Assembly: GCA_035480575.1 (NCBI GenBank)
Contig: DATIHR010000005.1
Coordinates: 22,135-86,134 of the forward strand
Source of the DNA: PMNU01 sp035480575
Lineage (GTDB): Bacteria; Patescibacteriota; Saccharimonadia; Saccharimonadales; UBA4665
Length of the DNA: 64,000 nt
Direction: 5' to 3'
Shown one piece after another: positions 49,593 to 58,142 of the stretch (the stretch's first letter is position 1; each line of letters opens with the position of its first letter). The notes under the pieces were generated by a model. That model saw only the letters and a list, made by a program, of their open reading frames with translations. It was not told the DNA's origin and ran no database searches. Both the position numbers and the translations under genes were made by a program.

Positions 49593-52253
49593 TTAAAGCC
49601 GTATAAGCGGCTGGTATACTCTGGCAATTTGTTCATCGGCGTCGGTACGTATGGCTGTCCCGTCCGCTGTTTCGGTCCAGGCATGGAAACTTTCCGGGTC
49701 GGACTGCGTACCGAGTACTAAAGAGAGGCGTCGTCCGCGGAGCGCTGCACCGATAACCGCCGCCCTAGATAATTCCAGGCAGGCTGCGCGCTCAAGGGCG
49801 AGCATGGCAATGCGGTGGGATGCGGCCAGTATGCGGGTAGCTTCGTCTGCTGTCGCCGGCTTGCGCGTTAGTTTTTCGCGGATTGTGCCGAGTCGTTGCA
49901 TTTGTTGCTCGAAGCTCTTGCTACGCTCCAGCCGACGGCCAAGTGCTAGGCCGGCAAATGCTGCAACGTAGTCCATAGGGCGCACGTTCGCCACATTGTC
50001 TGCCACCCGGACCATTTGTGACGGCAGGGCTTCCGTAGCGTCTTGACCTTCCAAAATGGCGAATTCGGTACTGTGGACTGCTACGATACCGTGGCGTACG
50101 AGGTCTTGCATCCATTGTGTTGCGGCTGTACGGAGTAATGTGCTATCTGCATTAGGATAGGTTCGTTCAAGTATATCGTACGCTGCGCCTAGGGTAGAGG
50201 TTGCCTGTAATGCCCGCAGCATAGTAAGTGAATATTGATTGAGTCGTACATGGCTGCCGGCACGCATATGCAACGCCCCGGCACCCACGGCGCGAGTTGC
50301 AACAACGACGCCGGGCGCTGTTCCATACCGGGCTGTTTGGTCGAGCGCTGCAGCAGGCTTTGGCTTTTCTTTTTTTATGACAGCAGGAGGCGCGGCGTAG
50401 CCTCGGGCGTCCCACGATGCGTCATCTAGCCCCCGTAGCCATAGTTCGCTTGCAATCAACCCGGCTACCGACGCCCCTGGCACGGCAGCGCCCATAAAGC
50501 CATCGTCGAATGTTGTTTCTACCACTTGTGGGTTAATAATACCTAGGTCGGCGAGCCGCGAATCACGCAACAGTGCCTGTATACGCCCGCGCGCTTTTCG
50601 TAGGCCCTCCAGCCCGTGTCGTGTATAGAGGCTCTTCGTCGTACGGCTCGTTACCTCGGACGGTACGATACCGCTAAACGCGTGGCCCATTAATTTTTTA
50701 AATACCCAGGGATCCATGCGTTTGTAAGCCGGCAACCCAAAGCATGCTTTCAGCACGTCATTATCAAAATACAGTGTGCTTGTACGCAGTCCATGGGTTG
50801 CGGCATGCTGAGTCATGCCATGCTGCGCCGGACCCATGGTAAGCAGCGTGGTATAGGCACGATAATCGGCTGGTGTCATACGTCCGGGTACTGCCACATG
50901 ATCGGCTCGTTCGGCAGCATATTCAGCTATTTCTTTGCGCATTGCCCGCGTTAGCCACTGCGGCGCCGTTGCCATGCCGAATATATCGCCAATGTAGTCT
51001 GCGTCATACGTTCCTGGTGTATGGAGTACATGCGCTAGCTGCAATAACAGCGTGCGCGGGTCCAGTGCGTCGGCTCGTTTAATGCTTGCCAGAACGGCTG
51101 GCACCGATGTTTTTTCGGTCCGTGCTGTTTGGAGTACAGCACGAGCAAAATAGCCTATCGACCATGGGCGCTTGAAGTGGCCAAGATACTGCCCGGGTCG
51201 CATGTCTGTAACGACATCACCGCCGACCCCGTTTATGTGCATTTCTACGCCTAGCTGGCGCAAGTATGCATAATAGTCTTCATAACAGGCCTTATCGCGC
51301 ATGCTAATGTCTGGTACGTCACCGGGCGTAATAGTATCAAGCCCACCATACATAGCATCGGCGACGCCATATTCGTATACGTGGTGGTCAAACTTTCCGG
51401 CACTATCTGGCAAGGCCAAATACTTTTGCACATAATCCATATCGTCGAGTGGCATATCGGGTGAATGATGTGTTACTGCCGTCAGCGGCTCATCCTGTAC
51501 CGAGGCAAACACGTAAGCCTCAGAAGTAGAATCATAGCCGCCGCTAAAATCGACTGCTATCTTACGCCCGTTATTGACTCGCCGTTTTGCGCCCAACAGT
51601 AGTGCGGCACGAAGTTGCTCTGCTGCCTCGTCGACACTTAGTCGGGGCGCCGAGAACATGGAATCGTGCCGTGTTGTTGTGATTGTACCTCCGCGGTGCA
51701 CATTAACACTTTCCTGCGGCAAAATTGCCGAAACACCGGCAACGACCGTACGGCCAGCGGTAAGTTCGTATACCCAGGGCATCCCAACGCCAAGCGCTAA
51801 AGACAACCTATCCGGCGGTGCTGCTTGCGGGCCAGTGCGAAATGGTTCGGTATGTGTTGCAAATGTTATGCCGCCATCTTTTTCGGAACGATAATATAGC
51901 GGATATTGAGCGGCTGAATCACCGACAAAACGAGTGGTGTTTTTATTAATAATGATGCTGGTGTAACTGCCAGGCATGGCAGTAATGGTAGCTGGATCGT
52001 TCGACCGTAGGGCATTCTCAGCGGCAGCACGTAATTCAGCATCGGTTGCCAGACATTCGCCGTAAACGGCCACTTTACCGGCATGTGATTCTACCGTGCG
52101 TAATTCTTCGGGTCGCCAGCCGCCGCCCTTACGTATATGCGGGGTGTCCGGCCACAATGGTTCGCCTATGTCAGAGGCGGCACATGCCGCCTCTGTATGG
52201 TAACCAGTCGAGCCTGTAATCCAGCCTACTTCGGGTTGGCTACTCACTCTCAA
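49593..52253 (-). CDS. Fused lasso-peptide synthetase: AsnB-like cyclase + PqqD-like RRE + transglutaminase-like leader peptidase
   Basis: 886 codons from TTG 52253 (GTG 52247 also possible). Residues 1-195: degenerate glutaminase-like domain without an N-terminal Cys nucleophile. Residues 200-620: asparagine-synthetase domain with the ATP-pyrophosphatase loop DFSGGYDS (237-242), expected of a lasso cyclase (C) that adenylates an Asp/Glu side chain. About 640-720: PqqD-like recognition element (B1; LNQYSLTMLRALQATSTLGAAY). About 770-886: B2 peptidase with Cys825 (ACLELSRA), His857 (FHAW) and a following Asp; the Cys-to-His spacing of 32 equals that of McjB. Its start overlaps the end of the precursor gene, so the two are translationally coupled. 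Confidence 0.88.
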   Translation of the reverse strand: MRVSSQPEVGWITGSTGYHTEAACAASDIGEPLWPDTPHIRKGGGWRPEELRTVESHAGKVAVYGECLATDAELRAAAENALRSNDPATITAMPGSYTSIIINKNTTRFVGDSAAQYPLYYRSEKDGGITFATHTEPFRTGPQAAPPDRLSLALGVGMPWVYELTAGRTVVAGVSAILPQESVNVHRGGTITTTRHDSMFSAPRLSVDEAAEQLRAALLLGAKRRVNNGRKIAVDFSGGYDSTSEAYVFASVQDEPLTAVTHHSPDMPLDDMDYVQKYLALPDSAGKFDHHVYEYGVADAMYGGLDTITPGDVPDISMRDKACYEDYYAYLRQLGVEMHINGVGGDVVTDMRPGQYLGHFKRPWSIGYFARAVLQTARTEKTSVPAVLASIKRADALDPRTLLLQLAHVLHTPGTYDADYIGDIFGMATAPQWLTRAMRKEIAEYAAERADHVAVPGRMTPADYRAYTTLLTMGPAQHGMTQHAATHGLRTSTLYFDNDVLKACFGLPAYKRMDPWVFKKLMGHAFSGIVPSEVTSRTTKSLYTRHGLEGLRKARGRIQALLRDSRLADLGIINPQVVETTFDDGFMGAAVPGASVAGLIASELWLRGLDDASWDARGYAAPPAVIKKEKPKPAAALDQTARYGTAPGVVVATRAVGAGALHMRAGSHVRLNQYSLTMLRALQATSTLGAAYDILERTYPNADSTLLRTAATQWMQDLVRHGIVAVHSTEFAILEGQDATEALPSQMVRVADNVANVRPMDYVAAFAGLALGRRLERSKSFEQQMQRLGTIREKLTRKPATADEATRILAASHRIAMLALERAACLELSRAAVIGAALRGRRLSLVLGTQSDPESFHAWTETADGTAIRTDADEQIARVYQPLIRL

Positions 52254-52416
52254 AGGTTATGGTGCCAGGTGCAGAGCGGGCAAATGCGTTCACAAGCCGT
52301 TCGTCGCCGTTGGATCGGGGACCCAATGTCAGCTGGCCAATGGCGCCTATAGTTTTAACGCTCGGCTCAAATAGTTTCTGAACATCTAATTCTGGTACAT
52401 CCGTTAATATATCCAT
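52240..52416 (-). CDS. Lasso peptide precursor, 58 aa
   Basis: ATG 52416 with an AAGGGGG ribosome-binding site 10 nt upstream; TAG at 52240, inside the start of the synthetase gene. Leader residues 17-32 read EPSVKTIGAIGQLTLG and fit the canonical P-x-L-x3-G-x-F-x3-T-x-G leader motif (Val for Leu, Ile for Phe), with Thr at -2. Predicted core: 27 residues starting G1-PRSNG-D7-E8, so a macrolactam from Gly1 to Glu8 (or Asp7), and an unusually long acidic C-terminus ending FESE. Missed by size-filtered gene finding. Confidence 0.85.
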   Translation of the reverse strand: MDILTDVPELDVQKLFEPSVKTIGAIGQLTLGPRSNGDERLVNAFARSAPGTITFESE

Positions 52417-52507
52417 ATGTTTTGATCCCCCTTACATATACATTCAAGTTACTTTATTTAGATAAATTTTAAAAGATATTTTTGATGTTGTTGCCCCCAT
52501 CTATACG
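52417..52507 (-). promoter_or_regulatory. A+T-rich promoter region of the lasso operon
   Basis: About 90 bp between the DUF2130 gene and the precursor, strongly A+T-rich at 52436-52490 in contrast to the surroundings. TAAAAT and TATATG -10-like hexamers are present, but no convincing -35 pair. Confidence 0.4.
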
Positions 52508-53779
52508 TTACTCGTCGTCTAGTTCTGCAAACTTCGCCGCCATGGTGGGGTTGCCGCGCGTTAGGCGTTTAATGGTTAGGTCTTGCGCTTTATTGTTTGC
52601 CAGGCGTAGGTTGTTCTCGGATGAAAGCAGCGCGTCTTTGGTTTTTTGCAGGTGGCCAATGGTTTTATCTATCTCTTCTATAGCCGTTTTGAACTTGCGG
52701 CTGGCAAGGTCATAATTTTTGGCAAAGCCATCTTTAAAGGTGTTCATGCTGTCTTCGAAGTTAGTAATGTCAATATTTTGAGCGCGTACCAGCGCTAGCT
52801 CTGACTTGTATTGGAGCGAGTTAAGTGCGGCATTGCGCAGTAGCGTAATTATGGGGATAAAAAACTGCGGGCGAATAACGTACATTTTTTGAAACTTATG
52901 CGACACATCTACAATGCCGGCGTTGTATAGTTCGCTATCGGCCTCCAGCAATGTTACCAGCACGGCGTATTCGCAGTGTTTTTCTGCACGGTCTTTATCG
53001 AGCTCGCGCAAGAAATCTTCGTTTTTGTGTTTGGTGGCGGTTTCGTCGCCTTCGTTCTTCATTTCGAACATAATCGAGATTATTTCGGTATCGGCTTCGT
53101 CGGTTTCGCGGTAGATGTAGTCTCCCTTACTGCCGGACTTGGCATCGTTGTCTTTCTCGAAATAGGCGCGCTGAAAGCCAGTTGCCCGCAACTTGTTAAA
53201 CTCTGTTTCGCAGTGCTGTTCCAATGTTTCGCCGACCATTTTGGTGGAAAGACGGGCCTTCATATCTTTACGGAGGGCGATTTCTTCGTCTTTGAGCTTA
53301 ATAATGTCGTTTTTGGTTCGTAGTTCTGCTGCGAACTGCTCTTTTAAAGATGTTGCAAGCAACTGTTGCTCGGCGTCCTTGTATTTTAGCTCGCTGGCCA
53401 GTTCGTCGCGCTCTTTTTCGGCTCTCACGACCGCCTCGGTAACGGCAAGTTTTTTCTCGGTTTCGGCAGATTCTACCCTAGCTTGCAAGCGGGCTATCTC
53501 GGCATCTTTCTCGGCTTTTAGCTCGTTTACAAGGGCATCGCGCTGGGCTTTTAACTCTGCTAGTGCGGCGTCTTTTTTGCCAACCTCTGCCTGCAGCTCA
53601 TTTTTAACGTTGGCCTCGGCTAGTTTAACGGCGTTCTCCTTATCTTTTTCCAGCATCTCAATGCGGTCCATTAGCTCTCTCTCGAACTCGTGGTCGCGCA
53701 CTTGCTTTAGAATGTCTGCAAAACCAGCCTCGTCAATCTTAAAGGCTTTGTTGCAGTGAGGGCAAATAACTTCGTTCAT
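52508..53779 (-). CDS. DUF2130 coiled-coil protein, 423 aa
   Basis: N-terminal CPHC zinc-knuckle-like start (MNEVICPHCNKAFKIDE), then a long coiled coil (30-180). The DUF2130 core has a restriction-endonuclease-like look (TEFNKLRATGFQRAYFEKDND ... GSKGDYIYRETDEADTEIISIMFEMKNE, i.e. D-x(n)-E-x-K). Sits between the two halves of the lasso/AsnB region, but nothing ties it to peptide modification. TATACT (53787-53792) ends 7 nt before the ATG. Confidence 0.88.
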   Translation of the reverse strand: MNEVICPHCNKAFKIDEAGFADILKQVRDHEFERELMDRIEMLEKDKENAVKLAEANVKNELQAEVGKKDAALAELKAQRDALVNELKAEKDAEIARLQARVESAETEKKLAVTEAVVRAEKERDELASELKYKDAEQQLLATSLKEQFAAELRTKNDIIKLKDEEIALRKDMKARLSTKMVGETLEQHCETEFNKLRATGFQRAYFEKDNDAKSGSKGDYIYRETDEADTEIISIMFEMKNEGDETATKHKNEDFLRELDKDRAEKHCEYAVLVTLLEADSELYNAGIVDVSHKFQKMYVIRPQFFIPIITLLRNAALNSLQYKSELALVRAQNIDITNFEDSMNTFKDGFAKNYDLASRKFKTAIEEIDKTIGHLQKTKDALLSSENNLRLANNKAQDLTIKRLTRGNPTMAAKFAELDDE

Positions 53780-53840
53780 ATACCCTAGTATACTGTTACG
53801 CCGACACTTTTGTACAAGAAGACGGGTTGTCGTAACATAA

Positions 53841-53871
53841 ACAAAAGAGACGCTTAGTGCGTCTCTTTTGT
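53841..53871. terminator. Intrinsic terminator (both orientations)
   Basis: Perfect 13-bp stem (53841-53853/53859-53871) with loop TTAGT, an A-run and a T-run. It closes the operon of the dioxygenase-like, AsnB-like and 86-aa genes from the right. Confidence 0.88.
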
Positions 53872-53907
53872 TTTCGTAATAGTGTCCCGCGGTACTAGCT
53901 GTACGGG

Positions 53908-54168
53908 CTAAACCTTTGTGCGGTGCGTGCCGTTGTCGGATACGCCGTGCGATTTATCGTGTGTCCTGTTTGCAAGGAGTTCCTTTTCAGCAGTGGAAAA
54001 CTGGTCATATGCGTCATCGATCCCCTGGACCATTTTGTCAAAAGCCTGCTTGAGTTCTGCGCTCTCGACGGTCTCGCTTGGTGCTGGTGCACCTTCGAGG
54101 GTTACAACCCTTGCTGCGTCCATGTCTGGCATAGCTTCCGTAGCAAGCAGGTTCATTGTTTCTGTCAT
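53908..54168 (-). CDS. Small hypothetical protein, 86 aa, co-operonic with the second AsnB-like gene
   Basis: ATG 54168 with AAGGGGG upstream, 25 bp after the AsnB-like stop. Acidic N-terminal half with a short Ala/Pro region (LEGAPAPSETVESAEL), a helical middle (KQAFDKMVQGIDDAYDQF) and a basic His/Thr tail (THDKSHGVSDNGTHRTKV). It does not show the lasso T-x-G leader pattern. May be a partner or substrate of the adjacent enzyme. Confidence 0.65.
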   Translation of the reverse strand: MTETMNLLATEAMPDMDAARVVTLEGAPAPSETVESAELKQAFDKMVQGIDDAYDQFSTAEKELLANRTHDKSHGVSDNGTHRTKV

Positions 54169-54193
54169 AATAGTGCCCCCCTTATGTAAAAGC

Positions 54194-55744
54194 TTATGGT
54201 ACCAAACGAGCCTGGGTGTGTGCAACGCGTAAATTACGTTCAACTGCCAGCCAGTTGTATATTGCGAACAAATGTTCCTCGGGGTCGGTACTTGTTCTGC
54301 AGACCGTGCCGTATAAGTCGAGTAGTATCGTTGGGTGGATCAGTCGTAATGCCTGGCTAAGAGGGCGAGTACCGTAATGCCGTACCATAGATGCAGCTAT
54401 AGGGCTGCGCAGGCATACATCAAAGTAGCTGCTAAAATCTTCCTCCCCGAGACATAATAGTTCTGGATATCCGCATGCCTGGTAGTATCCGCGTAGAATA
54501 TTACGGTTCGTTCGGTACTGGATGGCTAATGCCTGGCAAAAATTAAAGAGTATGACGCTGTGGAAAGGGCTGACCGGCCAGATACCGCGCTCGATATATA
54601 TGTTTGCTCGCGACAAGCTTTCTACCATAGTGCTACCAGCCAGTAGGCTCTGTTCGGGCGTGGCCTCTACTGCATATGGTGCATACGCAAGTTCTTGGTG
54701 TACGAATGCCGGCAGCGGGCGGGTATATGGCGACGGTAGTGCTATGCGTGGATGTGGCTTGTTTGCAAATAACTGGTCGCCGCCCATGCCTGTTACTACC
54801 ATTGTTATCCCCTGGGCCTGAAAGTAATCGGCCAAGTGTCGTACACCTGCAGTGTATAGCTCGTGTAGGGTGTGCATGTAGCCTTGTTGCTCGGCAGGAT
54901 GTATCGCCGGCGGAACGTCCCGTCCTGGGTGTAAATCTATATAATATGGCTTCAATTGGGCGGCGGTTATTAATGCGTTAAGCTTTTGAAGCTGGCACTC
55001 CCGCATCTCGGGTTCGTGTAATAGCATACTGCCGGTTACTAGCTTGCCTGTATAGCCGTGTTTCCGCATGTACAAAGGCGCCAAACTGGAATCCAGCCCG
55101 CCGCTGAGTTCGAATGCAAAATGAGTACTCACTAAACGTGTCTGGAGAAAAGTCTCTAGCTGCCAGTTTAACAGTGGCAAGAAATCTCGTGGGTTGGTAG
55201 TCGGTAGCTCCTCGTTATATAACCAGTTACGCGGCGGTGGTTGTGTGATGCGAATCGTGTTGTTGTGCACGTGCAAGACCTGTCGTTCGCCAAGTACGCG
55301 CACTTCGTGAAACATCGTCTGCCAAGATGGCTCCGTCCCTTGTAAAAACTGGCGTACATACGCACGGTTTAGTGTCAGGCGTGGTAGGGCTGAGCACACA
55401 TAGTTAAAGTCATTACTTACTACAACGATCCCTTCGCTCGTACCGTAGAAGAGCGGTAAGGTACAGTACATGTCACGAGCTATTCGCATATCTCCACCCC
55501 GCCCCATATATACATGCAAAAATTCAGTAGTCTCGTTTGCGTGTCTGGGTCCGTAGCCCATATAGATGTCGCCGTTGGGCGTTGCGTGGCAGTACGTACT
55601 AGGCTGATGCTTGCGAGCGCGCACATACGCCTGGCGGTGCGGCGTTTGGCCACCAACGAAATAGCCATCCTCTTTTTTATGAACTGTTAGTTTAGGTGCT
55701 TCACCTGTAGGTTCTGTACCGTTACTGTAAATTGACAAAAACAT
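54194..55744 (-). CDS. Asparagine-synthetase-like ATP-pyrophosphatase enzyme, 516 aa
   Basis: ATG 55744 is chosen: GGTGGGGG precedes it, and a promoter TTGTAA-17-TATGAT ends about 42 bp upstream, whereas the upstream in-frame extension would start before transcription. N-terminal glutaminase-like domain without the Cys1 nucleophile; PP-loop FELSGGLDSS near residue 215 and VVTGMGGDQLF further on. Like the synthetase at 49593, this is a diverged AsnB, the group including lasso cyclases and amide-forming RiPP enzymes. No B1/B2 domains. Its product is unknown. Confidence 0.82.
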   Translation of the reverse strand: MFLSIYSNGTEPTGEAPKLTVHKKEDGYFVGGQTPHRQAYVRARKHQPSTYCHATPNGDIYMGYGPRHANETTEFLHVYMGRGGDMRIARDMYCTLPLFYGTSEGIVVVSNDFNYVCSALPRLTLNRAYVRQFLQGTEPSWQTMFHEVRVLGERQVLHVHNNTIRITQPPPRNWLYNEELPTTNPRDFLPLLNWQLETFLQTRLVSTHFAFELSGGLDSSLAPLYMRKHGYTGKLVTGSMLLHEPEMRECQLQKLNALITAAQLKPYYIDLHPGRDVPPAIHPAEQQGYMHTLHELYTAGVRHLADYFQAQGITMVVTGMGGDQLFANKPHPRIALPSPYTRPLPAFVHQELAYAPYAVEATPEQSLLAGSTMVESLSRANIYIERGIWPVSPFHSVILFNFCQALAIQYRTNRNILRGYYQACGYPELLCLGEEDFSSYFDVCLRSPIAASMVRHYGTRPLSQALRLIHPTILLDLYGTVCRTSTDPEEHLFAIYNWLAVERNLRVAHTQARLVP

Positions 55745-55786
55745 GTAACCCCCACCCGAGTTCCACAAGCATGACCGTAAATAATG

Positions 55787-55815
55787 ATCATACAAAAGGT
55801 TTGAAGTTTTTACAA
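55787..55815 (-). promoter_or_regulatory. Promoter of the second AsnB-like gene
   Basis: On the minus strand TTGTAA (55815-55810), 17-bp spacer, TATGAT (55792-55787). It leaves a leader of about 35 nt carrying the GGTGGGGG ribosome-binding site. Confidence 0.65.
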
Positions 55816-55888
55816 TGTACGATGCCGCTAAGTTTGTGCGGGGGTTTGACACATGACTGTCGGTGTCTCAGGTATGCGCATGTGAATA

Positions 55889-56500
55889 TTATGACCGGCG
55901 GCGTATACCCATGTTGGGGTGGATAACTATAGTACCATCGTAGGCAATCGAATGACGGCGAGGAGGCTGGTCTTCGAATATATGCACGAGCGGTTGCCCG
56001 CTCTTAAAGACAACAAGTGTACCTGTTTTGCTGAGGCATCGAAATCGGGTCGGCTGCAGGTAGTTTTCGTCTACTACACCCTGCAGAAAATTGATACGTG
56101 CAGTTACGGATAGCGCTTGAGCTTCGACTGTGTCACTGGCCATTTCCATAAAATGTTTACCAGGGCGCAGCATGGAGCCTATGGCAACGCCGTTTTCGGT
56201 AAAATGGAACGTAAGTGGCATTGTGTCTTGGCCGTGTTGTGGTGGCAGCGTATCCCAATGGAGGCCTGCGAACTGGGGTGTCTCGGGGATGCCAAATGTA
56301 TATTGCGGGCTGACACGGGTGGGGTTTATACCTGGATGCATGTACGGTTGCACGCTGTCAATTGCGTCTTCTAGGGTTTTTTGGCCAGTTTCGACCACTA
56401 CTGCCGGTAGGGGCGTAGTTGCAAGTTTTGTAAATAGTGGTTTTGCATCGATTGGCCTGGCGGCAATGGGCAGTTCGACATCAGTAAATTTGCGAAGCAT
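55889..56500 (-). CDS. Candidate 2-oxoglutarate/Fe(II)-dependent dioxygenase, 203 aa
   Basis: No clear family by overall sequence, but the double-stranded-beta-helix signature is present: HWD at 81-83 (HxD), His173 in LVHIFEDQPP and Arg181/182 nine residues later (RRHSIAYDG), the H-x(8-9)-R spacing used for iron and 2-oxoglutarate. It lies 144 bp upstream of the AsnB-like gene on the same strand, so it may hydroxylate the peptide made by the locus. TATACT (56507-56512) ends 6 nt before the ATG. Confidence 0.55.
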   Translation of the reverse strand: MLRKFTDVELPIAARPIDAKPLFTKLATTPLPAVVVETGQKTLEDAIDSVQPYMHPGINPTRVSPQYTFGIPETPQFAGLHWDTLPPQHGQDTMPLTFHFTENGVAIGSMLRPGKHFMEMASDTVEAQALSVTARINFLQGVVDENYLQPTRFRCLSKTGTLVVFKSGQPLVHIFEDQPPRRHSIAYDGTIVIHPNMGIRRRS

Positions 56501-56518
56501 TCCGCCAGTATATGTCGT

Positions 56519-56857
56519 TTATTTTTTGGGGGCAATACGAACGGCCGTGCCGTAGGCGGCGACTTCGTTCATGACGCCGCCTATGTCGCCGGAATCGAAG
56601 CGCATGGCTAGTACGGCGTTGGCGCCCTTTGCTACTGCAGCAGCACGCAGGCGCGCCAGGGCGTGCTCACGGCTGTCGGATAGCAGCGTTGTATAGCCGC
56701 GGACTTCACCGCCAAAAATAGTTCGGAAGCTGGCACCAATGTTGCTAAACAAGTTGCGGCTACGCACGATAAGTCCAAATACTTCGCCGTACACCTCGGT
56801 TACTGTGTAACCCGGTATGTCGTTGGTGGTTACTACTAGTATATCCTGCTCGCTCAT
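56519..56857 (-). CDS. YbjQ/UPF0145 (DUF74) family protein, 112 aa
   Basis: VVTTNDIPGYTVTEVYGEVFGLIVRSRN and AKGANAVLAMRFDSGDIG are the family hallmarks. Forms homopentamers in structures of relatives; proposed metal binding. GGAGCAA-type ribosome-binding site. Probably independent of its neighbours. Confidence 0.92.
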   Translation of the reverse strand: MSEQDILVVTTNDIPGYTVTEVYGEVFGLIVRSRNLFSNIGASFRTIFGGEVRGYTTLLSDSREHALARLRAAAVAKGANAVLAMRFDSGDIGGVMNEVAAYGTAVRIAPKK

Positions 56858-56899
56858 ACGTTGCTCCTGCCCTTTACTCTACTAGTCTCTATTGTAACG

Positions 56900-57379
56900 C
56901 TACTGCAGCGTGAGTGGGCGGCTAATGCGCGCCTTTAGCGGCGAGTCGATGTCGAAATGGAAGGTAAAGTTGTGTGCGGACGTGGGCACATTGTATGTTA
57001 GAGCGCCTTCACGCTTGGTGTTGTTGGCGACAGGGCCCGCCATGAGTGGGTTTGGTATGGGATCTGGCGCCATTTCGTAGCGGTTACCGGCGTCGTCGGT
57101 TAGGTACGTCTGGAGCACTGGCGCTAGATGCATTAGCTCGCCGGAATAGTTCTCTACCTCTACTTGTACGATAACGTACGTGTAGCCGGTGCCGGGTGTA
57201 AATGGTCCTATGCCGTTTGGGTCGAGCGATGCAGATTCGACGTCGACATCTATGTAGTGGGCGGGTTGCCGGTGCTTATACTCGGGCGTTTGCTGGTGGG
57301 CATACAAGAGCAAAATGCCCGTGAATATGCCTAGGCCAAACCACAAGCCTATCATAAGCGCGGCTAACGGGAACCGCAC
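56900..57379 (-). CDS. Membrane-anchored DUF4352-like protein, about 159 aa (start uncertain)
   Basis: One membrane helix (FPLAALMIGLWFGLGIFTGILLLYA) followed by an external immunoglobulin-like beta domain (PGTGYTYVIVQVEVENYSGE ... DDAGNRYEM) as in DUF4352/telomeric-repeat-like proteins. GTG 57379 is used; the frame is open to an ATG at 57532, but that would overlap the cytochrome b5 gene by 86 bp. An out-of-frame ATG at 57449 has a natural-looking N-terminus, so a frameshift is possible. Confidence 0.6.
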   Translation of the reverse strand: MRFPLAALMIGLWFGLGIFTGILLLYAHQQTPEYKHRQPAHYIDVDVESASLDPNGIGPFTPGTGYTYVIVQVEVENYSGELMHLAPVLQTYLTDDAGNRYEMAPDPIPNPLMAGPVANNTKREGALTYNVPTSAHNFTFHFDIDSPLKARISRPLTLQ

Positions 57380-57446
57380 ATGTAAGTGCCACGACTGCGG
57401 CGTATGGCGTAACTGGGCATTGCGGGTTTGTTTTTTATGTGTTGTT

Positions 57447-58142
57447 TCATTGTATAGGTCCCACGTAGTAACTTTGCAAAATATTGTACGTTGTAGACGA
57501 GTGCGTATGGCGTTGTCCGGAAACCGATGCACTGCCGTTTAGGTAGCTAGTAATATCATGGCCGCAGGTAGTGCTGTTGAAGACGGCTTTACCGCCGGGA
57601 TGAGCGTTTACGTATGATGTCACGATGTAGTAACCGTTGTTATATATGATCCAGCAATTTGTTTGGCTGTTATGTGCGGCGACTTGGGCGGTCGTGCAGG
57701 AACCGCCGGCGTTGCCGCAGTTAGATGTAGGTGGTGGGGGTGTCGGCGTAGGGGTCGGGGTTGGCGTGGGAGTAGGAGTGGGCGATGGCGACGGACTTGG
57801 ACTCGGCCCAGGGTTTGGACTGGGGGTGGGCGCCGGGCCTGGGTTAGGACTGCCTGGCGTAGGTGATGGTGATGGATTTTTAGAGGATGGGTTGGGCGAC
57901 GGACTGGAGGGATTGGTATTGTTTGTTTGTGGCGTTGGTGATGTGTCGGCGGGGCTGGGGCTGCCGGTTGGTGTCGCGGACACGGGAGATGCGCTGTCGT
58001 TGGCCGATACAGACGTTGGCGATACGGCTGGCTGCTGGGTTGCTAGAGTGCCTGGCGCTACCCATAACCCGACAAGCAATATGGTGATGCTGCTTGCGGC
58101 ATATAACAATAAACAAATTGCGACTACGTTACGTAACTTCAT
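57447..58142 (-). CDS. Secreted, Pro/Thr/Ser-linker cytochrome b5-like protein, 231 aa
   Basis: An N-terminal hydrophobic anchor/signal (residues 7-28), then a roughly 110-residue Ser/Pro/Thr linker, then a C-terminal cytochrome b5-like domain: TAQVAAHNSQTNCWIIYNNGYYIVTSYVNAHPGG, with axial ligands His in HPGG and His in QRHTHSS. Two Cys pairs probably form disulfides. Starts within the end of the FAD reductase gene (ATGTCATGA overlap), indicating a shared operon and an external electron-transfer role. Confidence 0.88.
   Translation of the reverse strand: MKLRNVVAICLLLYAASSITILLVGLWVAPGTLATQQPAVSPTSVSANDSASPVSATPTGSPSPADTSPTPQTNNTNPSSPSPNPSSKNPSPSPTPGSPNPGPAPTPSPNPGPSPSPSPSPTPTPTPTPTPTPTPPPPTSNCGNAGGSCTTAQVAAHNSQTNCWIIYNNGYYIVTSYVNAHPGGKAVFNSTTCGHDITSYLNGSASVSGQRHTHSSTTYNILQSYYVGPIQ

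Noticed and set aside
53908..54168. 86-aa protein as a second lasso precursor
   Set aside because: It lacks the P-x-L-x3-G-x-F-x3-T-x-G leader and a Gly followed by Asp/Glu at positions 7-9 after a -2 Thr; retained only as a possible partner of the AsnB-like enzyme.
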